The notes under the pieces are model-generated. The model had not been told where the DNA came from. It worked only from the letters and a program-made list of their open reading frames with translations, and ran no database searches. 6,262 nt of DNA, taken from Deltaproteobacteria bacterium (lineage in GTDB: Bacteria > Desulfobacterota > Syntrophia > Syntrophales > UBA5619). The stretch spans positions 1 to 6,262 of the forward strand of contig JAPLJY010000294.1 of the NCBI GenBank assembly GCA_026388345.1, in the 5' to 3' direction. Shown here in pieces: positions 1-5,535 of the stretch. The stretch's first letter is position 1; the number at the start of each line of letters is the position of its first letter. A program made the position numbers and the translations under genes.

Positions 1-311
1 GCCTGGTGGCTGAAGGAGGCCTCCGGTCCCAGAAAGGAGACGGTCATCGGCGCCTGGAGCGCACAGGAGGCGGAGATGATCTCCCGGAAGATTTCCCGGA
101 GGGCGCTGCCGGGCAGGATGCCCCCGTGGTTTTCCGCCAGATTCCGGTAGATTCTCTCCTCCCGGGAGGGATCGCAGACCTCCCACCCCGCTTCGCGCTT
201 GATTCGGCCGATCTCGACGGAAACGGCCGCCCGCTCGTTGAGGAGCCGGATGATCCCGGAATCCAGTTGATCGATCTTTTCCCGCAGTTCCCGCAGCATT
301 TCCTCGTTCAT
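1..311 (-). CDS. pheA: Chorismate mutase-prephenate dehydratase (P-protein), N-terminal part, cut by window edge
   Basis: This is the first 103 codons of a bifunctional enzyme that turns chorismate into prephenate and then phenylpyruvate, the branch to phenylalanine. The gene runs off the left edge. Residues 1-87 form an AroQ-type chorismate mutase domain: LREKIDQLD near residue 9, then R27, K38, D47, R50, E51 and Q86, which line up by eye with the active-site Arg/Lys/Asp/Arg/Glu/Gln of the E. coli domain. From residue 91, VSFLGPEASFSHQ is the typical opening of a prephenate dehydratase domain, which identifies the fusion rather than a lone mutase. The ATG overlaps the aroB stop as ATGA (308-311), which implies translational coupling. 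The dehydratase catalytic residues and any C-terminal ACT domain lie outside the window and cannot be judged. Confidence 0.93.
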   Translation of the reverse strand, partial: MNEEMLRELREKIDQLDSGIIRLLNERAAVSVEIGRIKREAGWEVCDPSREERIYRNLAENHGGILPGSALREIFREIISASCALQAPMTVSFLGPEASFSHQ

Positions 312-1402
312 GGTTTCATTTCCTCCAGGGTCTCCAACAGGATCCCCTCCGGGACCCCCCCGTTCAGGAAGGGCATCCCCATTTTCTTGAGCAGGACATA
401 GTGGGTCGTCCCTCCCTCTTTCTTCTTGTCCAGCTTAAGACGCGATCGTATCTCTTCCGGATCCATCCCCGCTGGAAGCCGGCCGGGGAGGCCGACCGCC
501 CGGATGAGCGCTGCGATCCGGGAGGCGTCGGCAGCCGGCAGGCCGTGGAGCCTCTCGGAGAGGCGCGCCGCCGCCATCATGCCGATCGCCACGGATTCCC
601 CGTGGGAGAGCCTGTAACCGGAGGACGCCTCGACGGCGTGGCCGATCGTATGGCCGAAATTAAGGATCCGCCGGACCCCCCGGTCCCGTTCGTCGCTCTC
701 CACGAGCTGTTTCTTGATCCGGCAGGCGGCGGTGATGATCCGTTCCAGAAAGAGCGGTTCCCGCAGACCGTCCTGCGCTGCCGCCTCCTCCAGATCGCTT
801 AGGAGCTCCGGTGAATCGATCACCCCGCACTTGATCACCTCGGCGAGGCCGCTGCGGAGCATCCTGTCGGGCAGCGTCTGCAGGAAGGCGACGTCGATGA
901 AGACCGCCTTCGGCTGGTGGAAGGCGCCCAGCAGGTTCTTTCCGGCGGGGGTGTCCACCGCTGTTTTCCCGCCGATGCTGCTGTCCACCTGGGCCAGAAG
1001 GGTTGTCGGGACCTGGATCACCGGGATCCCCCGCATGTAGATCGAGGCGGCGAAACCGGCCAAGTCGCCGACGACGCCGCCGCCCAGGGCGATCAGCGCG
1101 GTCTGCCGGTCCGCCCCGAGGGCGGTCAACCGGTCGGTGAGGGTCAGGAGGGTGGGGACGCCCTTGGACGCCTCGCCCGGGGCCACCGCAATCCGGTCCA
1201 CTTGGAGACCGGCCTTTTCCAGCGCGGCCTGGACCCGCTCGCCGTGAAGGGCGCCGACGTTCTCGTCCGTCACCAGGACGTACCGCTCCGCCCAGCGGTT
1301 CATCGCGATGATCATCCCCATGCGGTCCAGGATCTCCGTGCCGATGTGGATTTCATAGGAGCGGACGGTTTTCCCTTCGAGGTTCACCTTCATCGCTTTC
1401 AT
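308..1402 (-). CDS. aroB: 3-dehydroquinate synthase
   Basis: This cytoplasmic NAD- and metal-dependent enzyme converts DAHP to 3-dehydroquinate, the second shikimate-pathway step. The product is 364 residues, normal for the family. Visible motifs are GGGVVGDLAGFAAS (107-120, NAD-binding region), PTTLLAQVDSSIGGKT (132-147), GLAEVIK (185-191), NFGHTIGH (248-255) and SHGESVAIGM (266-275). E188, H251 and H267 match the three metal ligands of the family, and the 16-residue gap between the two histidines is conserved. The start at 1402 overlaps the aroF stop as ATGA (1399-1402) and has a G-rich ribosome-binding stretch just upstream; a second in-frame ATG lies at 1393. The same frame stays open upstream to 2515, but that stretch is the shadow of aroF and does not belong to the protein. 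Confidence 0.97.
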   Translation of the reverse strand: MKAMKVNLEGKTVRSYEIHIGTEILDRMGMIIAMNRWAERYVLVTDENVGALHGERVQAALEKAGLQVDRIAVAPGEASKGVPTLLTLTDRLTALGADRQTALIALGGGVVGDLAGFAASIYMRGIPVIQVPTTLLAQVDSSIGGKTAVDTPAGKNLLGAFHQPKAVFIDVAFLQTLPDRMLRSGLAEVIKCGVIDSPELLSDLEEAAAQDGLREPLFLERIITAACRIKKQLVESDERDRGVRRILNFGHTIGHAVEASSGYRLSHGESVAIGMMAAARLSERLHGLPAADASRIAALIRAVGLPGRLPAGMDPEEIRSRLKLDKKKEGGTTHYVLLKKMGMPFLNGGVPEGILLETLEEMKP

Positions 1403-2427
1403 TGCAGCCCCCCGATCCGGCGGCGCATCGCGTCCTGGATGAGGTTGACCTCGTCCATGAGCCGGTAGAACTGTTCCGGCCGGAGCGACTGGGGACCGTC
1501 GCAGACGGCCTTCTCCGGCTCCGGATGGATCTCGACGATGACGCCGTCCGCCCCCACGGCCACGGCCGCCCGGGTGAGGGGGATGACATACTTCGCGTGG
1601 CCCGCGGCGTGGCTCGGGTCGATGATCACCGGCAGGTGTGTCAGCTCCCTGAGCACGGGGACCGCGCTGATGTCGAGCGTGTTGCGGGTCGCCGTCTCGA
1701 AGGTGCGGATCCCCCGCTCGCAGAGGATCACCTGCCCGTTCCCCTCGGAGAGGATGTATTCGGCCGACATGAGGAGCTCCTCGATCGTCGTCATCATCCC
1801 CCGTTTGAGGAGGACCGGCCTGCGGCTGCGGCCGACCTTCTTGAGCAGCGCGAAATTCTGGACGTTGCGCGCGCCGATCTGGAGGATGTCGCTGTACTCC
1901 TCGATCAGATCGACGTCCGCCGTGTTCATCACCTCGGTCACGACAGGCATCCCCGTCCTCTGTCCGACCTTCTTGAGGAGCTTGAGCCCCTCCTCCTCCA
2001 TCCCCTGGAAGCTGTAGGGCGAGGTCCGCGGCTTGAAGGCGCCGCCGCGGAGGATCTTTGCTCCTCCCTTTTTGGCGATGTAGCCGGACTCCATCATCTG
2101 CTCCTCGCTTTCGACGGAGCAGGGGCCGGCGATGATGGTAAATTCCCCGCCGCCGATCTCGACATCCCCGACCCGGACGACCGTATCGTTTTCCTGGAAC
2201 TCGCGGCCTGCCAGCTTGTAGGGTTTGAGGATCGGAACGATGTTCTCCACGCCGGGAAGGGAAACCGCCGATTTCAGATGGACCTTTCCCCGTTCGTCTC
2301 CGATCGCGCCGATGAGCGTCCGCTCTACACCGCAGGAGAGGTGGGGCTTGTAGCCGACGGAGGCGATCCATTCGGTCACATGGTCGATCTGTTCCTGCGT
2401 CGCATTTTTTTTCATCAGAATAATCAT
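1399..2427 (-). CDS. aroF: 3-deoxy-7-phosphoheptulonate (DAHP) synthase, type I-beta with N-terminal regulatory domain
   Basis: It condenses phosphoenolpyruvate and erythrose 4-phosphate to DAHP, the committed step of aromatic biosynthesis. The product is 342 residues. Residues 1 to about 70 form a small ferredoxin-like domain like that of the Thermotoga maritima enzyme, where it mediates feedback inhibition by Tyr and Phe. The barrel carries IIAGPCSVES (98-107), GGAFKPRTSPYSFQG (128-142), the IGARNVQN loop (184-191), KRGM (208-211) and DPSHAAGH (270-277). C103, H273, E299 and D310 match the metal ligands of this class. The start at 2427 has GAGG at 2434-2437 with a 6-nt spacer; an internal ATG at 2415 lacks such a site. 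It is the first structural gene after the attenuator and is coupled to aroB. The symbol aroF follows common usage for this family and does not imply the E. coli aroF subtype. Confidence 0.95.
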   Translation of the reverse strand: MIILMKKNATQEQIDHVTEWIASVGYKPHLSCGVERTLIGAIGDERGKVHLKSAVSLPGVENIVPILKPYKLAGREFQENDTVVRVGDVEIGGGEFTIIAGPCSVESEEQMMESGYIAKKGGAKILRGGAFKPRTSPYSFQGMEEEGLKLLKKVGQRTGMPVVTEVMNTADVDLIEEYSDILQIGARNVQNFALLKKVGRSRRPVLLKRGMMTTIEELLMSAEYILSEGNGQVILCERGIRTFETATRNTLDISAVPVLRELTHLPVIIDPSHAAGHAKYVIPLTRAAVAVGADGVIVEIHPEPEKAVCDGPQSLRPEQFYRLMDEVNLIQDAMRRRIGGLQ

Positions 2428-2441
2428 CTTTCGCCTCGTTC

Positions 2442-2482
2442 AAAATAAAAAGGGCCGCGGTCAGCTGATGCTGCCACGGCCC
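2442..2482 (-). terminator. Second intrinsic terminator (T2) of the aromatic attenuator
   Basis: On the transcript, GGGCCGTGG (2482-2474) pairs with CCGCGGCCC (2460-2452): nine base pairs including one G-U. The stem continues with CAGC/GCTG (2473-2470 and 2465-2462) across a single bulged A and closes with an ATCA loop. A U-tract follows, TTTTTATTTT (2451-2442). It ends 14 nt before the aroF start codon, so it must be prevented from forming for the operon to be expressed. This is the more stable-looking of the two hairpins. Confidence 0.86.
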
Positions 2483-2514
2483 AAAAAATAGAAACAAAAA
2501 AGCCATGGTCAGCA
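2469..2514 (-). promoter_or_regulatory. Possible anti-T2 pairing between T1 3' arm and T2 5' arm
   Basis: On the transcript, TGCTGACCATGGC (2514-2502), the descending arm of the first terminator, can pair with GCCGTGGCAGCA (2480-2469), the ascending arm of the second. This gives 12 base pairs with one G-U and one bulged A, extendable by G-U pairs at both ends. Forming it would block T2, but only when the T1 3' arm is free, that is when the upstream antiterminator has already captured the T1 5' arm. The pairing is seen in the sequence; its use is inferred. Confidence 0.55.
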
Positions 2515-2537
2515 CGTTTACGGTCTGTCCATGGCTT
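2496..2537 (-). terminator. First intrinsic terminator (T1) of the aromatic attenuator
   Basis: On the transcript, AAGCCATGG (2537-2529) pairs perfectly with CCATGGCTT (2508-2500). An A-A mismatch and CAG/CTG lie inside the stem, and TTTTTTGTTT follows the stem. The ascending arm shares bases with the antiterminator segment at 2521-2537, so T1 and the antiterminator cannot coexist. It begins 25 nt after the leader-peptide stop codon, in the right place to respond to ribosome release there. Confidence 0.82.
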
Positions 2538-2591
2538 GGTGAGTTACGGTTTCAGGTTTCCCTTACGTCCTCCTAAGCAGCGGACAGACCG
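2521..2591 (-). promoter_or_regulatory. Antiterminator stem of the attenuator (segments 2:3)
   Basis: A perfect 10-bp inverted repeat: transcript CGGTCTGTCC (2591-2582), lying inside the leader-peptide codons for Pro-Val-Cys-Pro just after the aromatic run, is complementary to GGACAGACCG (2530-2521). The stem extends through a G-U and two mismatches to GCTT/AAGC (2578-2575 with 2537-2534). A ribosome stalled on the aromatic codons would leave segment 2 free to pair and break T1; a ribosome reaching the stop at 2563 would cover segment 2 and let T1 fold. A possible upstream segment 1, GGGCAGA (2658-2652), could pair with TCTGTCC of segment 2, but this is weak (one G-U, long loop). Confidence 0.8.
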
Positions 2592-2637
2592 GTGCATAAA
2601 AGTAATAAAACCAAAACCGATAGCTGGATCTCTTCAT
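2563..2637 (-). CDS. Aromatic leader peptide (attenuator sensor), 24 codons
   Basis: A short reading frame from ATG at 2637 to TAA at 2563 that is too small for usual gene callers. Residues 6-14 are YRFWFYYFY: eight aromatic residues in nine, totalling four Tyr, three Phe and one Trp. This is the signature of a transcription-attenuation leader; known relatives in role are the pheA, pheS and trp leaders of enterobacteria. The peptide is expected to have no function beyond ribosome position sensing. The ribosome site is weak (GGAAAAC before the ATG). An in-frame ATG at 2646 would add three residues, and the choice of start does not affect the control run. The mixed Tyr/Phe/Trp codons suggest that shortage of any aromatic tRNA would relieve termination, which suits genes of the common pathway. 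Confidence 0.9.
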   Translation of the reverse strand: MKRSSYRFWFYYFYAPVCPLLRRT

Positions 2638-2688
2638 GTTTTCCATTTTCTTCTGCCCATGCCTGGTATTTTCCCGAAAGGGATGCGC

Positions 2689-2717
2689 AATAAAACACAC
2701 GGCCCGACGGTTGTCAA
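2689..2717 (-). promoter_or_regulatory. Sigma70-type promoter of the aroF-aroB-pheA operon
   Basis: The -35 element is a perfect TTGACA (2717-2712). After a 17-nt spacer comes TTTATT (2694-2689), preceded by TG one base upstream (2697-2696), which makes an extended -10. Transcription would begin near 2683, about 47 nt before the leader ATG, and the leader RNA to the aroF start would be about 257 nt. The -35 begins 14 nt past the stop codon of the preceding gene. A small TCCC/GGGA hairpin sits at the predicted 5' end (2683-2672). Confidence 0.75.
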
Positions 2718-2730
2718 GAAAAAAGTTTCG

Positions 2731-3513
2731 TTAGTATACATAGAGGACAGCCGCCCCGGCGGACAACCTCTCGGTATACCGCCCTTCCAGATTCAGACGG
2801 AATCCCTTTGCCAGCGGTACTTCGATCCCGGCATATCCTCCGAAACAGGTCTTGTTTTTCATGGTCGTCTCCCCCGATGCGAATGCAACGCCGGCGACGC
2901 CCGTGGATGGCGATACCTTGAATTCCGAATAATAGACATAGGGTCCGATATACATCTTCATGCCATAGGGAACGGTGACCTGAAAGCCCATGCCGAAATT
3001 CACATCCCATAAATTCTTAACCCCAAGTTCGACCGAAAAGGGTACGCCGTTTTGAGTTCCCGAAACGGTATCGGTGAAGTCACTGAAGTAATAGGTCCCC
3101 TGGACAAATGCGCCCATGCCGAATGTCTTGTTGAAAGGATAAAAACCCTTTGCCCCCACCGTGCTGAAAAATTTCCCGTGTTCTTCAAAATCCGTCTTGG
3201 ACGTGACGGTCGAAGCCGTTCCGGAACTGAAGGCATCGATCAGCTTTAAATCCGACATTCCGACTCTAACGGTGATTTCCCAATCCTTTCGAGATCCGTA
3301 GCCCAACTCCGAATAGACCTGATTCTGGCGGATTACCTGTTCCGTGCCATTTTTATATGTATCCTCATGAAACCAATATCCGATGCCGGTATGGATTTCC
3401 CCTGCCTCTTTTACAATGGGTTGCGGCGGCCCGAAGGATCCGCCCGCGGCCGCTCTTCCCGGGGCAATCAGGAGGACGAATACGATCATCACGATAACCT
3501 TAAGACTTTTCAT
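2731..3513 (-). CDS. Predicted outer-membrane beta-barrel protein, last gene of the mla operon
   Basis: I do not recognise this as a named family. The product is 260 residues from the chosen start. Residues 1-23 look like a Sec signal peptide (MKSLK, hydrophobic core, PGRAAA then GGSF). The rest is rich in alternating hydrophobic/polar stretches with many Tyr, Phe and Gly, for example KGFYPF, GAFVQGTYYF, MYIGPYVYYSEF and FRLNLEGRYTE, and ends in AAVLYVY. A C-terminal strand with a final aromatic residue is the usual recognition signal for BAM-inserted barrels. The start at 3513 is preferred because it gives a clean signal peptide and has AAGGA about 10 nt upstream. The alternative at 3537 overlaps the mlaA stop (ATGA) but lacks a ribosome site and adds eight polar residues. 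Its position after mlaA suggests, but does not prove, a role in outer-membrane lipid homeostasis. Confidence 0.8.
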   Translation of the reverse strand: MKSLKVIVMIVFVLLIAPGRAAAGGSFGPPQPIVKEAGEIHTGIGYWFHEDTYKNGTEQVIRQNQVYSELGYGSRKDWEITVRVGMSDLKLIDAFSSGTASTVTSKTDFEEHGKFFSTVGAKGFYPFNKTFGMGAFVQGTYYFSDFTDTVSGTQNGVPFSVELGVKNLWDVNFGMGFQVTVPYGMKMYIGPYVYYSEFKVSPSTGVAGVAFASGETTMKNKTCFGGYAGIEVPLAKGFRLNLEGRYTERLSAGAAVLYVY

Positions 3514-3533
3514 ATCAACGCATTCCTTCTGAT

Positions 3534-4433
3534 TCATTTTTTCGGCAATCCGGAATCTTCCGCGGGGGTGTTCCCGCCCTTCCGATTGACCTTCTTCAAC
3601 CGATACTGGACATAGGCATCGCGGAGCGCCACGTAGGGATCGATGGCAGCCTCTTTGAGGGACTCATAGTCGCCGACCTTCAGGGAGGTGTCATTCACCC
3701 TGTCATACACCCTGGTTCCCGCGCCGGTATACCAGGGACTAAGATAGGCGGAGGGGGTAAGGAATGCATCCCCAACGAGCCCCACCGTATCGCGAGGGCT
3801 GGAAGGCCCGAACAGGGGCCAGTTGATGAAGAAACCCTGCCCGATTCCATAGGAGCCCAGGGTTTGACCAAAGTCCTCATCCTGTTTCGTGAGATCGATA
3901 TCCTTACTCGATGCAGGATCCAGAAGCCCCCCGATACCCCATAGGGTGTTTACCATGAAGCGGCCAAGTTCCGCGGCCGCACCCTCGAAGTTCGCCTGGA
4001 GCAGGCAATTAACGAAACGGATCGGGAAGGCGAGGTTCGCAAAGAAATTGCTTACACTGACCCGTGCGGCCTCGGGAACAACCTTGCCATATCCCTGCGC
4101 GACCGGTTTGAGCAGCCAGAAGTAAAGCTTGTCGTTGAAGTGATACATGGCCCGGTTGAAGGGCTCCAGGGGGTCGGCAATTTCACCCTTTGCCTCCGCG
4201 CTCGCCTTCTCGGGAACTTCGATATCCCCATAATCATCGGCGTTCTCGGCTTCAGATTTAACCGGCATCTCCGGCGGGTTTGGAGGAATCTGCACTGGAT
4301 CGGAGACAACCAGGACCTGCTCGGCCTGAGGAGGTGCAACCGGCGGTGCGAGAGAAGCGGCGGGATCGGGACTGTGAGCACAGCCGGCTGCGAAAAAAAC
4401 GAACAGGAGAACGGGAAATGAGAAAAGTTTCAT
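3534..4433 (-). CDS. mlaA: MlaA (VacJ) family outer-membrane lipoprotein
   Basis: In the Mla pathway this protein sits in the outer membrane, forms a channel that removes misplaced phospholipids from the outer leaflet, and hands them to MlaC. The product is 299 residues. Residues 1-18 are a lipoprotein signal ending in FFAAGC with C18 as lipidation site; the following Ala predicts outer-membrane sorting. Residues 19-85 are a Pro/Ala-rich and then acidic linker. The VacJ domain spans about 86-285: DPLEPFNRAMYHFND (87-101), FVNCLLQANFEGAAAELGRFMVNT (140-163, shown by position), GIGGLLDPAS (166-175), FGQTLGSYGIGQG (188-200) and DPYVALRDAYVQYR (265-278). The linker makes it somewhat longer than the E. 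coli protein. It starts 9 nt after mlaC, with TAGGA as ribosome site, and is therefore co-transcribed with the inner-membrane part; in E. coli mlaA is separate. Confidence 0.95.
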   Translation of the reverse strand: MKLFSFPVLLFVFFAAGCAHSPDPAASLAPPVAPPQAEQVLVVSDPVQIPPNPPEMPVKSEAENADDYGDIEVPEKASAEAKGEIADPLEPFNRAMYHFNDKLYFWLLKPVAQGYGKVVPEAARVSVSNFFANLAFPIRFVNCLLQANFEGAAAELGRFMVNTLWGIGGLLDPASSKDIDLTKQDEDFGQTLGSYGIGQGFFINWPLFGPSSPRDTVGLVGDAFLTPSAYLSPWYTGAGTRVYDRVNDTSLKVGDYESLKEAAIDPYVALRDAYVQYRLKKVNRKGGNTPAEDSGLPKK

Positions 4434-4442
4434 ATTGGGATC

Positions 4443-5036
4443 CTATTGCCCCTTCACTTTCTTTCGCAGGATCTCAAGCAACTGTTCGGGCGTATTTTTT
4501 GCCAGGATGTCATTAAACTGGGTACGATAATTCAGAACCAGGCTCACGTTTTCTATAACGACGTCATATACTTTCCAGGTGCCGTCCTTCAGAAGCACTC
4601 TATAGGAGATCGGAATCTCCTTTGAGGAGGTAACGATTTTTGTTTGAACCTCGGCCTGGGTTTCCGAGACCATGGTTTCCTTGTCAAAAACAATCTTCTC
4701 ATTGGAATAGTCCAGAATTTTATCTACGTAAGCCTTTTCCAATATCTGCCGGAAAAGCTTGACGTACTCCTGACGCTGCGCGGGGTTCAGGCTGTTCCAG
4801 TTCCTGGACAGGGTACGCTTCCCCAGTTCGACATCGTCGAACAGGCTATTATAGATCATACGGAGTTTTTCCTTTTTGATCTCCCTGGCCGATTCGGCTT
4901 TGAGCTTCGGATCGCGCAAAACTTCAAGACCCTTGTTGACGTTGAGCTGAACCGTGTCCAACGGCGGACCGGCATAGACCGGAAGAGAAAACAGCAGGAG
5001 GATGATGATGTTCAATGCGACAATCGGTCTTTTCAT
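4443..5036 (-). CDS. mlaC: MlaC, periplasmic phospholipid-binding protein
   Basis: A soluble periplasmic carrier that shuttles phospholipid between MlaA at the outer membrane and the MlaD-bearing complex at the inner membrane (MlaC/Ttg2D family). The product is 197 residues. Residues 1-22 form a signal peptide with a long Ile/Leu core and a VYA cleavage site before GPP. The mature part shows the family layout: a helical N-terminal half with FDDVELGKRTLSRNWNSL (66-83) and the PAQRQEYVKLFRQ stretch, then a beta-sheet half with YRVLLKDGTWKVYDVVIE followed by NVSLVLNYRTQF, which is the most diagnostic segment. The start has AAAGG with a 6- to 7-nt spacer. It lies 30 nt after mlaD and 9 nt before mlaA. 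No mlaB (STAS) gene is found between mlaD and mlaC or after mlaC. Confidence 0.93.
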   Translation of the reverse strand: MKRPIVALNIIILLLFSLPVYAGPPLDTVQLNVNKGLEVLRDPKLKAESAREIKKEKLRMIYNSLFDDVELGKRTLSRNWNSLNPAQRQEYVKLFRQILEKAYVDKILDYSNEKIVFDKETMVSETQAEVQTKIVTSSKEIPISYRVLLKDGTWKVYDVVIENVSLVLNYRTQFNDILAKNTPEQLLEILRKKVKGQ

Positions 5037-5066
5037 GGCTTACCTTTCTTAATTGAGCTTATGCGG

Positions 5067-5522
5067 CTACTGTTTCTTCACATCTCCGAAGGCATACTTG
5101 CTGACGAGATCTGCGATGTCCACCGCCGGTTGCGTTTCGGTAATGGTTCCACCCGGCTTGAGAAGCGTGCCTGCGCCGCCGGGGTCAATGCTGAGATGCA
5201 TATCGCCGATCAGTCCCTCCGTTTTAATAGAGGCGATGGCATCATCAAAAATCTTGACGTCATTCCGAATGCGAATCTCCGCCACGGCCTTCTGGCTTTC
5301 CTGGTCCATGGTGAGTTTCTCCACCCGCCCGACCTCAATGCCGGAGATATAAACAAGGCTGCCGGTTCTCAGGCCGGTAACCGAGGTGAATCGGGCAACA
5401 AGAGAATAGGCGTTGTCGCCGAACAGGGAAACATGACCGAGTTTCACCGTCATATACCCAACGCAGAGGAGCCCGAAAACGAGAAAAATGCCAACCGTGG
5501 TTTCCATGGTGTACTTTTTCAT
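5067..5522 (-). CDS. mlaD: MlaD, MCE-domain substrate-binding subunit
   Basis: An inner-membrane anchored subunit that forms a hexameric ring on the MlaFE transporter and binds phospholipid. The product is 151 residues, shorter than the E. coli protein because it lacks a long C-terminal tail. One transmembrane helix spans about 9-27. The MCE domain covers about 38-114 with ARFTSVTGLRTGSLVYISGI (43-62), GRVEKL, and SIKTEGLIGDMHLSID (98-113). The end, DIADLVSKYAFG, resembles the helical hydrophobic segment that lines the MlaD pore. The start at 5522 follows a perfect AGGAGG (5530-5535) with a 7-nt spacer; this site directly abuts the stop codon of the upstream ATPase gene, so the two are almost certainly translated from one message. 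Confidence 0.93.
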   Translation of the reverse strand: MKKYTMETTVGIFLVFGLLCVGYMTVKLGHVSLFGDNAYSLVARFTSVTGLRTGSLVYISGIEVGRVEKLTMDQESQKAVAEIRIRNDVKIFDDAIASIKTEGLIGDMHLSIDPGGAGTLLKPGGTITETQPAVDIADLVSKYAFGDVKKQ

Positions 5523-5535
5523 CTGCCTACCTCCT

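Noticed and set aside
1402..2448. Plus-strand open frame of 348 codons opposite aroF
   Set aside because: It mirrors aroF codon by codon, is rich in His, Asp, Arg and Leu without recognisable motifs, and reflects the GC-rich codon bias of the real gene.
2427..2506. Possible second leader peptide starting at ATG 2506 (MAFLFLFFGPW...) with five Phe and one Trp codons near its start
   Set aside because: Its Phe codons come from the U-tracts of the terminators, it has no ribosome-binding site, the start lies inside the T1 stem, and the frame does not stop before aroF. It is kept as a curiosity only.
1403..2515. Long in-frame upstream extension of aroB, giving a 735-residue reading frame
   Set aside because: It overlaps the whole of aroF in another frame on the same strand and translates to Arg/Pro/Gly-rich low-complexity sequence. 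aroF is strongly conserved with correct metal ligands, and AroB is full length from 1402.
2652..2658. Segment 1 of a 1:2 pause hairpin (GGGCAGA pairing with TCTGTCC at 2588-2582)
   Set aside because: Only seven pairs with one G-U across a loop of more than 60 nt, and it lies upstream of the leader start. It is mentioned under the antiterminator but not called as a feature.
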